Origin: Ciona intestinalis
Lineage: Eukaryota > Chordata > Ascidiacea > Phlebobranchia > Cionidae
Reading direction: 5' to 3'
Assembly (NCBI RefSeq): GCF_000224145.3
Contig: NC_020174.2
Span: forward strand, 4,035,026 to 4,099,025
DNA length: 64,000 bases
The position numbers and the translations under genes are program-made. Below are positions 46,571 through 59,000 of the stretch, piece after piece. Position 1 is the stretch's first letter; each line of letters opens with the position of its first letter. The notes under the pieces are model-generated. The model was not told the origin of the DNA, did no database searches, and saw only the letters and a program-made list of their open reading frames with translations.

Positions 46571-47710
46571 TATTGCGACGTCATCAGGTGACGTTAGCTA
46601 ACAACCTGTCAATCAAAAACTGTGTTAGAATATCAAACCACCAATTAGAAAACGCGTATGTTCCACGTTAAAAGGTTTCTACTAAAAAACGACTTCCGAC
46701 TGATGTTTTCAGCCCACACTGATGTTTTGTTTCAGACTACTTGTACTAACGCTTTGAATGTTAGGCCATTAACAGACCAGTCCGGAATCTATTTATTCTA
46801 ACTTTACTAGTTTCGGAGATGTGCCATTAGTGCACTCGATTAGTCGTTCATGAAAATTTTATTACGCCCCCCCCCATCCCCTTAAGAAAGAAAAAGAAAA
46901 TGTGCCAAGCCCGCTTAGCCATGCAGCTTTAACAGCAGCGCATTCGAGGTTACTCAAACCCAGCATCTCAATCACCCCACTCTTAATTTGCTTCCTTTTC
47001 TGGTGGTTAATTTACTATGTCTATAGTCCTTTTAGTAGGACGCTTGCAATGGCGTATATTATAATCCTTATACACCAAATGTTTCATAGTATCTAACGTG
47101 CTCTTCTTTACATAACATGCCTATACTTAAATAACCCTAATGATATTTTTCCTGCAAAAGAATATAGAGCACATAGTTACTAAAAACACAATACCACGTT
47201 CCTAAAGACTATTCATAACGCTTCAACTCAGATTATGTTCTGACTCGACAGATATACGGCGAAAATCCCACGCAAACCATTCACAGAAAATGCGTCAATT
47301 TATAAGATTCCTTGTGAAATGTATTTTACTTTTACAAGCATGTTTGACCTTCTTATGATTTTAATGCAGCCAGCGTAGTTTCCCTTGGAGAACTGGGTCA
47401 CTACCTTAGTCACACGCATAATTAAAACAAAAGACTGACATTCGAATTAAGTGGGAAAGCCCGATTTCTCACTTTTTTGAGCCTTAAAATAAAGGCCAAC
47501 CGTATAAAAGTGAGTCACTGCTTAAAAACATTTGAATTAAACCAATAGCTTCAACTGAATTCACTTGAATGGGCATGCACTACCCAGTCGATGTGCTTCT
47601 AATGTAACTGAAATATTTATAAATTCGACACGCAAGAGTGGACGCACGTGACCAAGAGTTGCGTCACTATGAATGCAGATGTTCGAGTAGCCTAATGGGA
47701 TTTTTAGGCA

Positions 47711-47897
47711 CAATAGGGTGGGGTAGAATAGACATTTTTGTTTCTACTTGTCTTATTTAGTAGTAAACAAAGAATATTTGCAGAATTATACAACGGTGAT
47801 CACGCGACTCTAAAACAGCGTTGTTAATTGTTTAAAACACGTTTAGGAAATGGGATTTAGGTGCTGACGGTATTCCATCTTACCCCACAGCATCATA
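47711..47897 (+). mobile_element. MITE copy, channel upstream region
   Basis: Subfamily B, CAATAGGGTGGGGTAGAATA to TTCCATCTTACCCCACAGCA. Confidence 0.8.
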
Positions 47898-48351
47898 CAG
47901 TTTTATAGTTTTGTAAGTTATTGATTGTAAAAAGTCTCAACAAAAGTGGAGAGATAAAAGAACAAAAACAAGCCACGAAAATAAACTATACGTTTCATTA
48001 TGCCCCATCTCAGAAAATATACATAGACCATACTATCAAAACAGCTGTGACATTTGCAAATGCGCATATAATTTCTAGGTTAGGTAACTTATGTTGCTGT
48101 GAAAAGTCTTATAAGCAATGCCTTACATGCAAAATTGATAACGACCGTTCGCTTTAGGAGCTAACATTTTGCTTGGGTTTCATGAAATTTATTGAACTGC
48201 TGTTATAAATTATAGATTGTGCAAATTTCGACCAAGTGACCTTTGCGGTTATGAAGTGTACAGCAGTGTAAGATGTTACGAGAAACTATATTCTATACCG
48301 GAACGACAGATGGAGCGGTGAATTTGGCTAAAAAACTTCCAAAAAATATGG

Positions 48352-48538
48352 TATAGTACTTGGGGTGAGATGGGATACCGTTAGCACCAAAATCCCATGT
48401 TTTCCGATTGTGTTTTAAACAAACAACAATGTTTACTTAGAGTCGCGTGATTACATAATTTGGAAATATTCTTTGTTTACTATCAACAAGGACGAGAAAA
48501 AAGAATAAAAACATGTCCCATCTTACCCCACCCTGTTA
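48352..48538 (-). mobile_element. MITE copy, channel upstream region, reversed
   Basis: Subfamily B, AGTACTTGGGGTGAGATGGG to GTCCCATCTTACCCCACCCT. Confidence 0.8.
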
Positions 48539-51500
48539 CAGGTGTTAAGTAGAAAAACATCAAAAGTGCTCCGTTATAACGAAATTAAACGCAAAGGTAG
48601 CGTGCCTAATAATGAACACATACCGCTGCCAAATTACCTATCCTACCAAGTCAATTACCCATCCCAATCTAATGAGCATACTTCACAGTACGACCGAAGA
48701 CAGATAAAGCGTCGATTCTAAAATCTCGTGCCAAAACATCTATTCGATTTGATGTGATTAGGTGCGGTGACCGGCCGTGTCGCAAAGGGGCTTACACACG
48801 CAATGCATCAGAGCAAGTTCTAAACTTGAAACGAATTAAGCCGTTTGTGGCCTAGCATATGTCAAATGTGAAAGCAACGAAACAGCTAAGTTATAAAACT
48901 CAAAGTCGATGGCAGCGGCGCATGAACAGATCCGGTATATCTCATTATGACGTAATAGAAGGAATCCCTTGTGGAATTCGTAGGTGGCGCGAATGCAGTT
49001 AACGTGTAATTACTTATGGAATGATTTATTATCTCACACACTGCTTGCTTTGCTGATGCTACACAAACATAAATCTAAGTTCCCTTTTATAAACTTTATG
49101 CAATGTAATTTTCTGGTCACTAAAACAAAATAAACCTAATTGTGTTTTATCAAAACAATCAAACTTAAAATATTTAATTTAACTTTCATATTTGGTCTGA
49201 CTCTGATCTCATTTACTAAGCAACTAACGATACATTTCCAGTAACATTTGCCTTTTGCATAAGCAAGTCCCCCAGCATGACCATATAAGTCAAAAATAAT
49301 ACTCCCTGATAAGTATCTATACCTATACCAATATACTCTTCACTTGCACATGTTTGTAGTCACAACTGTTGCAACAAACCCTTTTACGTTGATTGACCAA
49401 TGCAGTGTTCAGTCTCCTGCGTTCGGTCCTACTTAACAAGCTTACCTGACCGGAGAAAGTATATATGACTCGGGTCACCTGGTAAGCTTCGGATATCACT
49501 GTACAGTTGCGTTGCCACTAGAAGCTAAGAGCGAACTGGCCACGCTAATGCATTATAGACAAGACTAATTAGTTTATGAGTTTAGGCCAAGCAAGCGAGC
49601 AGCGAAGAATAATTACGACTGCGCGCAGAACGGATAAAAATAAGCAAGTGCAGCACACTGCGCTGGCAGCACCCGGGCGACCATAAAGTAACCGCCATAA
49701 ACATCAACAGGGCCATGTTTTAACGATATGAATGGCCGGCCAGCATATGTCACGCGTAGAATTCCACTATCCCGTCAAGTGTGAGCTTTTTGAAACGGGC
49801 GGAAAGCGAGGCCATGACGTAATGCTGATTATATGACGTCATTTTATGGTCAAAGGCTACGCGAGAGCATAAGCGCGACAATTTCCTGGCTTGTAGGGAA
49901 CTTTAGTGACGGCCCGATTATGAAAATCGATGGGAATTCAATTCGTACGTTTTTGGCGAAAAAGCTTTCGGCGTAGAAAGCGATATCTCATTTTTGGCAT
50001 CAACGCAACGAGTAGCCCACCTGCTGTTGCAGGAGTTCGGTAAAAGTGGTCTTTTCAAATCGACTCGAAATTAAGAACTGTTCGTTTTAGGACAGTAATG
50101 AAATGGTGGCCGAACTACTTGCGACTTTCGGCCCTGCTATCCCCTGGGATTGAGCAAGATGCGGACTACCTAAATAATTAATATCCGTATCGTCTCCTAC
50201 TCCTGCTGCCACTCTTCTCCTCTAGCTTGCTCCCAGGAGAAGCGAAATAATTAGCCGGGTCACGTCCTGTCCTCTGTTCATCTTCAGGCCCACGTGACTC
50301 ACCCTTGTGACGTCACACCGCCAAATATCAAAGGAAGAGAGAGGGCTGGTAATTGGACAGCTAATTCACATCCGTCCGTGCCTACTACGAGGCGAATGCG
50401 ATCAATAAAGCATCGACCGATGTGAACATATCTCGGTCCGAAAACTTTTTGAAAGATTGCGAAAGCGACGAAACTTTATAGAATAAAAAAATCCGTCGGA
50501 AAATTTTCCTCGCAGGCCGATTCATGTTATGTGGCGAAAAGACTGATTTCTCGGTTTGATATTTTATGTGGCGATGCGGCGAGCATAGACGTGGCAGCTG
50601 CCGGATTTCTCGTCCCAGCGCGCCTAACTGGGTTGAATTCAATATGACAAAAATGAATAGGCACTGACGCACTTAATCAACCGCACTGAATTGGGATGAT
50701 TTCCAGCTCGGTCGTTACCAAGACCACCTGCTGCGAAAACGCCCGCAGTCTCTGCTTATTAATTATCGCACGAACGGGAAGCTTAAAAATGAAACTTTAA
50801 AAACTTTAACAGTAGTTCAGCACCTTCTGGATTTGTTTTTATGAAAGTTGTTTTGCACCTACAGCGTTATAACATTAAACAATGCATACATACTCCTACC
50901 CAAGAACACGTTTTGGAAATATATTTTCTTCAATAACTTCACAGTAGTGGCTAACTGAACACAAAAGGTGCTGCCTTTTTATATATTTTTAGAAATTGCT
51001 GCCATGCTGGACCAATCCTATGCGCACGTTTCTGCAATCAACAAACTTTCGAACTGTTTAAACAAATGATAACTTAACCTGCTCTAAAAGGACTCGACGG
51101 ACATGTCTCGGGTCAGAGAACTACCTGGACACAAAAAGAACAAAAGACAGATAGGAGGTAGAAACGAAAACGGCACCAGGCAATCGGGCTTATAAATTAT
51201 TTACTCTCCGTCTGCTGATGCTGGCCGGGAGACAGGGCGGGTTCGTAACACATTTTTCTAAGCGCAACCGCACGTCGACTATTATAGGAAAACGCTGCAT
51301 TTCTATATCTAACTGGATGAACAAATGAACAATTTTTAAAACTTGAAACATTTTCACTTTAATTGTAAATTTCGTAGTTTTTCAATCGGCAGTTTTTTTT
51401 ATCGCATAAATAATATAAACTAGGTTACACTCGTATAATTTTCCAGTAAAAAAAAAAAAACTTGGGCGTTTATAAACCACAAAGCGCTTAACCGCATAGC

Positions 51501-53094
51501 ACGTACGCTTGTATAAGATGCAGATATTACACCATCGATAGCGCGATGATGCTAAAACTTGATTAACCGAAATATACTGTTGGAAATAACACAGTAACCT
51601 TTCAGTATTCGAAAACTTTTTGGGAGTATTTTGCACGGTTACACCGGTTATTCATAACGAACCCAAAAATTAAATTTAGTTTTAAATATTGGTTTGCAAA
51701 AACAAAAACTATGTTAAAATTTTGTTCTAAAAATAACGAAAGAAAACAACAAATAAATTTATATAATAAAACTAAAAATTGTAAAACTTTTTATTATAAA
51801 AAAAACGGCCCATTTAATATACCAAACTTACCTGAGCTGTTGCAATTTCCCGCTTTTAATTCTGTTTAGTCAAAAATCCAGTGACTGCAGTATTCAATTT
51901 ATAACATAACTTGTTAGCAAAACAACAATGAAACCCTAATCTAAAACTGCGACAGTACCAATCTGTAAAATTAGCTTTATACACTATTCGAATTAAATCT
52001 TCTTAAAATGAACTTCTTATCCGTATATCATTAGATATTTTTTTCCGATGTAAAAACTGCTTGTCTTATACTTGCACCTGTGAAGTAAGAGATATAAACA
52101 GCTGGATGTCACAAGCAAATCCGAAATAATCGTTAATGCGCAGAGCTGCGCTGTCAACGGTAAAGCGACGTTGGCGAAACGAAGAGAAAGGCGGGGCCGT
52201 CTTGTTCTAATAAGATGCCGAAACAAAGTTATCGGGAAAGGAGAACTGATGGGGTGATTGGTAAGCATTGTCAAATGCCAGCAGTTTTTATCGACTGCAG
52301 TTTCCCAATGCTTAACATTGGTTTCTGGTGCAGCGATAAAATTCCACGAAATATTATAATTTTATTTTAATCGATTATTTTTCTGAATATAGTAAGGGTG
52401 TTCGCTATTTTTCCTTAGTACATTATTGGGTTTCAAAATTGCTTTAAAATTACTGAATTCATTCGCTTTCCAATTTAACGTTGTACAATTTTCAAATGAT
52501 TTTCCTTTACAAATTAATATAAACGTCGTTCTTACGAAATACGACTGCCTTTAGCAGCGCTAGCAGTTCAATATAGAACAATATCGACAAACATGCACAG
52601 ACGGGGAAAATCAATACCAGTCTTTGTCGATTAAGTTAATCTCCGCTCTTAATATCCTGTCAAAGCGTGTACTTGTTATCCTTTGCTATTGCGCTGTGTT
52701 ATAATTTAGCGTCATCGTTATAGAGCTTAAGGTACGCCAGGTTTATACAACATCGCACTTTTCCTTGTTAGTAGCTTTGAAAACGATTCTCCACACGTTT
52801 TTGGTTCTTAATAATTGATAGCAGCACCATTAAGCCGAACGTCTGGGCTCACTGAAAGAAATTGTTTGAAAGCGCCCTGTAAATGAAGTAATTTAATGTC
52901 GGTCATGCGGTAATTCGTTTGCATATAGACGCGAAAGAACGTTTTAGGATGGTATAGGAATGACAGCTGATGGAAAGGGTAAGATGAAATACCAATTTTC
53001 AATGACGTAACCATTTAGATCTGCTGCGACACCGTGCGGAACAAAATACATCTTGAAACACCCCAATGCTGTATGGAAGGTTTTTCTAATTTTG

Positions 53095-53155
53095 GGTTTT
53101 TCTAACGACTCTAAAAGACCGTTTAAACACGATTAGGAAAATGGAATATTATGGG
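53095..53155 (+). mobile_element. MITE internal fragment
   Basis: Only the AACGACTCTAAAAGACCGTT / AAACACGATTAGGAAAATGG core is recognisable. Confidence 0.45.
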
Positions 53156-53564
53156 CTTTTTTGAACCTATTTTATCAATGTCAATTAAAACTGCTCTATT
53201 TTGTGAATGTGTAATGTAATGTTATTTTACAACCAATTCCAAGTTGTTATTCGTCGATTTCATTTACCGTCAATCTATTGTAACTACTTCCTCAATAGAA
53301 GACGTCATTCGGTAACGGGCCAACTTTCATTTGTTTTTCGTTCAATGCTGATTCAACTGATGTGTTTTTAATTACTATTCTGCATTTAACACTACTTATT
53401 ATAAAGCAGCTATATAGAAATGTATCATTTCTAAGTTTATTTCGTCAAGATTAGGAGTGTATCTTTATCATAGTTTAAGTTGGAACTTTATGGTTGTTTA
53501 TGATTTGCCACTAAATACGGTATTTAAATGCAGCAGATTTCTTTGATTTCGACCTATACTTAGA

Positions 53565-55159
53565 ATGCGTATGTTTGTAGTACTTGCATTGCTTTTGACA
53601 GTTGTATATGCCCAGTCGTCTCATATCAGCTGGTCCGATGCTTTCAGAGCTTACTCGACAGAAATGGAGATAGAGGGTTATTGTAAAAGAACTCTGGACA
53701 TGATTTTTCGCGGTGTGGAAGCACCCATACGGGTAAAATAAATCAGTTTGTTTATCTGTCCTCTCTAAGTCAAGTTTATAATACTATATATATATTTCTA
53801 TACAGACAGGAAGTATTGTTAACGTGGATATTTGCGAGTACTGCGTGTGTACAGGGGACGGTTCGTTTAGATGCTGCCTTAACATTACGAATGCTGGTAG
53901 AGATTATTTTGAACCCGAGGCTGGGTAAGAAAATACGAAATGTTCACTTGAAATAAACATCGACATGTTTACTTAAAATTAAAAAAACAAACAATTTCCA
54001 ACAGGGGAAGAACATGCACCTTATGCAGTTGTGCTTCCATCGAAACCGACATAACTGATCACCAGCGACAACGTGCTGTACGTACATGCGTTTCTAACTG
54101 TGCTGTAGTTTTAGTAGTACTGTGAAGTAAGATGGGATCCGGTTAGCTGCACCTAAAACCCATATTTCCTGTTCGTGTTTTTAACAATTAACAGTGCTAT
54201 TTTCGAGTCGCGGGTATACGGTTATATAATTCTATAAAAAATCTTGTTGATGACCAAATGAGACGAAAAGAGAAAATAAAGCATCCTATCCCACCCACTA
54301 TAGATTGTAGCCTTTCACGCCATACTAACCACCACTTTGCAGATACAACATAATCAAACACCAGATCCAAATTGCTACAGGTTTGGACTGAAGTCTTGCG
54401 TGGGATCGTTATGCATGCACCCCGTAATGCAAAAACCAGCGTGCATTGCGGTAATAAGAAAACTTAACATTAAAATAAATATTTGGTTTTCTAGACTTTA
54501 AATGTCATGTAGTTCAGTAGGTTAGTCGTATACACATTTTGTTTTCTATGTGAAATATATAAACTCCGTCGCAAAGCCATGTATAGATAATAGGTTCCAG
54601 GCTCGTCGCCGCAACCATTGTCCTTTGGCAAGACACTTAACGGCGATTGCTCCAACCCAGTGGTCACTAATGGGTTGTCCAAATTATTAGCCATACACAA
54701 AAAATCTTCCAAAAAATAATCACCCACAAAGTAACATATATATACATGGTAACTCGTAAGCTGGCACGAGATGTGTTAACACAAGTAAAAAAAATTTTAT
54801 GTTAAACAGACGCAAATAGGACCAGGTGGTTGCTGTGATATCTGCACTACTGAAGGGTGTTTCTTGCAGTGGCATGAAAACGAAAATACTTTCAGACAAG
54901 TCGGCCATTGGAAAGGTTTCCAAAATTTGTCCGGCAAGATAATTAGTCTCGAGCTGGGTATGAGCATTAGAAAGGTAATCGATATAAAATTCGTCTCACT
55001 TCCGTAATTCCAGCAAAATATTTATAAATGTGTAGTAGAATGATTCGTTATTTTAACTACACGTATTCTACTTTTGCACAGGGCTGTGTTGCAGTTCACT
55101 GCCAGAAAGCACCCGATGGTTTGGCATCGCAATTACGGCTTGAAAATACGTGTAACTGA
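53565..55159 (+). CDS. Cysteine-rich secreted protein of unknown family
   Basis: Six exons: 53565-53732, 53806-53924, 54005-54077, 54343-54450, 54810-54974, 55082-55159. The joined frame is exactly 237 codons including TGA. Residues 1 to about 16 are a signal peptide (MRMFVVLALLLTVVYA). The mature part has about 20 cysteines in spaced pairs: VDICEYCVC, FRCCLNITNAG, RTCTLCSC, NCYRFGLKSCVGSLCMHP, GGCCDICTTEGC, KGCVAVHCQ, ENTCN. The CxxCxC and CC spacing recalls von Willebrand factor C or other extracellular disulfide modules, but I cannot assign a family. There is one NIT sequon. No transmembrane segment is seen after the signal. Intron 3 holds a MITE and intron 4 a SINE. The gene is supported by signal peptide, consistent splice sites and cysteine pattern. 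Confidence 0.8.
54114..54302 (-). mobile_element. MITE copy in intron 3 of the cysteine-rich gene
   Basis: Subfamily B, reversed, GTACTGTGAAGTAAGATGGG to ATCCTATCCCACCCACTATA. Confidence 0.8.
54590..54790 (+). mobile_element. SINE copy in intron 4 of the cysteine-rich gene
   Basis: CGCCGCAACCATTGTCCTTT, TTGCTCCAACCCAGTGGTCA and AAGCTGGCACGAGATGTGTT. Confidence 0.7.
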
Positions 55160-56070
55160 AGAGGTGTCAAGTTTTGATGTAGCATGTAACATTTGAAACC
55201 AATTACAATCGTGTACAATATGCCCTTAAACAAAACACGCGTACTTTTTGCAGTAATTGATAACATAATAAAAGTATATATGACTCAGAGTCTGTATTTT
55301 TGCTGTAGCCTAAGTGTAAGCTTTTATTTCTGTAGAAGCGTATCGTTTAGATACCAAGATCAACATATTTCTAATTATTCTTGAAAATCAAAGATTAAGT
55401 AGTTACTTATGTTCAATTTAAGTTGTTTTCCTGCTCCCCAAACCAAGGCAATGTTAGCCCGTCTGTGATGTTTCATCACTTGAGGCGACATCGCAATAGT
55501 GAAAAAGATTGGTAACTCGGTAACAAACCAAGCCGTGTGCGACGTTAGGCAAACACAACATCTACTAACTTTGGGCAAACATGTCGAAAACGCGTGCGTA
55601 GACATAAAGTTTCCGTGTTTTCTTTTGCGCAAAAGATTTTAGATGACTCAGACTCGGGGAGAAAAAGACAGGTTTTAGAGTCAGGTGTATAAGATTTTGT
55701 TATGTCGATTGAATAAAAGGGTAAACTGTTTGTAGGCTGAAATATACAATAATGGCATAAAATAATTATGTGTTCTTATGTACAAATATGTTGCGTGTGG
55801 TCAACTGCAGTCAGTATTATACCTGAATGTTATATATACAAATCTTACAGTTCATGTTTGTTTTATAAGTATAGTGTTTTTCATAATTCACCAGGCTTAT
55901 AGACCAATTAGTCCACAGAACTGTATAACCCTTCCTTACCCAAAAATACACCCAATTGCTCTAAGCTTGCAATGCCTGGTATAGCAGTGGGCAATGTAGG
56001 CAAATACTGAGTTTGTAAACCCACCCCGTCCCGTGACTCTTATCCGTCCCAACTTAGACCTCAATCAACC
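55160..56070. other. Intergenic region before PPP4R4
   Basis: Between two plus-strand genes. AT-rich with a few GC-richer tens of bases around 55450-55600. No convincing exon seen; the reading frames present have no family resemblance. Confidence 0.45.
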
Positions 56071-59000
56071 ATGATGGACCTCAGCAGTGATATGGCCTCC
56101 TTGGAAGATGACATACAAGAGTTTAACATTGAAAAGGATGTTAGAACCAGTCTTAAGGTGAGAACATCAGTAATCATGAATGAATAGATACTTTTGTGCC
56201 ATTGTTTAAAGTAGAATTGGATGCATTTCTTTTCTCACATTCAATATATACACCTACTTAACTGTAGAGTTGATGAGACGGAATATTATCTATTTTTATC
56301 ACAATCTTTTATATTCCTTTTAAGTTTGTTTATTATTATTTTATACATTTTTGGTACACACTAAATTTAATAGGTTCTGACTGCTTTTTCTATTTTGTTT
56401 CATATGGCCCTACCAGAATGGACTGGAGTCCGTTATTGTGTGCATATATTTGCTCTCAAACCTTCTTGACATTTATTCTTGCCATTGAACCCAATATTGT
56501 TTATTTTCCATGTTGTCTTGTGTGCTGTCATTGATTTTTTATGCTAATAATACAGTGTTGGCATATGGGGTTGGGCATGTTTAACTTTTGAAAGAAGAAG
56601 TGTAAACTAGAGAAAGGTGGTCCACAGTAGTGTGTATGAGCATTCATAATTCTATACGTCCTTACATACAATTGAATATCATCAATCAAAATCTTTTTTT
56701 TTAAATTGAGAAAAAAAACGACATATGCACAGTCAGTTTTTAGTTTATAAAAAGAAGAAAAAAAAGAAAATAAAAAGAAAATCTAGTCTACAGTCTACAC
56801 AAACATGACGTAATAAAGTTATATTCAATTATTTGTAGAGCCAAGAAGAACTGGATAAACTCACAGTGGATGAAACATTAAGTGATGTAGACCGCGCTGT
56901 GTATTTACTCAGGTATTAAGTTTATGTATACATACAACTATAAGTATGTACTAGTGCTAGATTTGAATGACAGCTTGCAGTGTATGTATATTGATTTTTT
57001 AATTTAAATGATTAATATCATGATTTATTATAAAATCGTGTAGGTTTAATTGCATTGCTTGCAATAAAGCATAATGATTTCTGATAAAATTTGAAACTAA
57101 ATTTATGGATATGTTTCAGATGAATATGTTATGTGTCAACATGAATAAAAAGGTGTTTGCGTGTTTTTATTCGATATATTTTATTTTCAAGCGCATAGCA
57201 ATTGTATAAACAATCCAATTCACTCACTCTCAGTTCAAAGCCGTATGATATTGCTTCTACTAATTAATCCTTGATTTAACGTAATCGTTAGCTGGAGATA
57301 AACTTACACAAAGCAGTGTTATCAGTAACTCAGCAATCCCTTTCGACACCCGAAATGCCTTTATTAAGACAGTTGCTCCCAACAAAGGAAAGCTGTCTCA
57401 CACCAGACAATGGAGCCTTTGACCGATATCAATGGTTTGTTCACCTTTTCTCTCAACCTACACACATCTGCACGCCCACTACTGATAGCGGGCGCTCTTC
57501 TAAAACTCGCTTGTGTATCCATTTTTCGTGGTTCCGAGGAATTTCACACTGTGTACTTCGGGCTAAGGGCTTTTCATTCAATCCCCCCTACTTTGTATTT
57601 TCAGTTCAGGGCAAGAAGTGCAATTCCTTAGCGTGATTCACAATCTTCCATCCCTACTCAAGGGCTGGCAAAACGAAAGCATTAGGAGGGTGCTACCGAA
57701 GGTCAAAGAGATGTTACACACAGCAGGTACCATTATCAATCACTATCTATTTCACTTTAATCTCACTCAAAGGTGTTTGACTTTGGTATTAGCTCACCAA
57801 ACAGCCTGCTGCAAACACAAAGGATTAAAGACTATAAATTCCCCCTCTTGTCATTCTCTATGACATAACAAACAACCCAATTTCAAATCGACCTAATTTT
57901 TTTTCGTACCAACGCTGGCCCACTTTTAATTTGATCATATTTTTTAATATATCACGCAATCTGTTGGTCCGATATTTAAGCAGGCAATGTTTGAACAGGC
58001 CTAGATGTTCAACTGGCGGCGACAGAGGTCTTTACCACTGTGGCCAAAGAAGAGCTATTACCAATTGCTGTGTACACTCAGCATTTTCTTAGAGCCATCA
58101 TAACAAACATGAACACCAAAGAACCGGGTAATACTCCGAGAACAATGAAAAAGCTTTTAAGATTAGGATGGTTTGTGAAAAAAACTCCCTATGTTTATAA
58201 AATCCCATTTGATGAAACCCTTACACAAGGTTGCCTGTTGTTTATTATAAACTGTCAAAAGCTTAATAGTGATTATATTTTTCAACATGACACTCCATCT
58301 GCACCTACAATACCGACCTCAGCAATTTGTGAAAATCAGGCTTATTTTTAAATTGCCGGCAATATTTGCACAACCTTTACCTCACGCCCTGACCTTAAGT
58401 ACATTGTGAAGCTGTGTTGATATTGGCTTTAATAGCTTCATGTTTATTGACATAGCCTCGTCACAAGCCTGGCTCGACACTCTTCTCTCCGTCATCCCAT
58501 TCCTCCCAAAAGAAACCGTCCGACGAGAGGTTCTTGGACTCGCCATAGCAAAAGGCCAACTTTCCCAGCCCACTGCATCACGTTTGTCTTGCTGTTCCAT
58601 CCTTGGGGCTGTGGCTGTAAAGTTTGATGCTCACATGTAAGTACATTGGGACCCATCACATTGGATTTTATTAGGAAAAAAATATACTCTATGCTTTTTA
58701 CTGTATATCCTGAAATGCCAGATTGTGCATGTATAACTAATTATATTAATTCATCCAGTGATGACACACTAATCTTTTTTCCCGATACCAATACTTTTTC
58801 ATACTATTTGATAGACAGATACTAATATTTACACTAATATTTTTTTCTGATTTCAGAGTTAAAAAAGACATCGTGCATACTGTCAAGCAGCTGTGTCAGG
58901 ACGTTGAGCACAATGTTCGTGCATGCATGTGTTCCTATCTGCACAGTGTGGCTGCAGCATTAGGGTAAGTCAAGAATATTGTTGCATATTTTCAAACTAG

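Larger units (their letters stand above)
46571..53564. other. Seven-kilobase gene-free interval upstream of the sodium channel
   Basis: No convincing coding exon on either strand. It contains MITE copies at 47711-47897 and 48352-48538 and a fragment near 53095-53155. A less AT-rich tract spans about 49380-50350 with palindromic TGACGTCA sites at 49834-49841 and 50308-50315. By position it is likely to hold promoter, 5'UTR exons and enhancers of the sodium channel, but the transcription start was not located. Confidence 0.5.

Noticed and set aside
50385..50672. 95-codon minus-strand frame upstream of the channel
   Set aside because: No family resemblance, no supporting splice context; probably chance in a less AT-rich tract.
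55375..55632. 85-codon minus-strand frame before PPP4R4
   Set aside because: No recognisable motif and no supporting splice signals.
57316..57604. Open frame in PPP4R4 intron
   Set aside because: Pyrimidine-rich intron sequence; the family match starts only at 57605.
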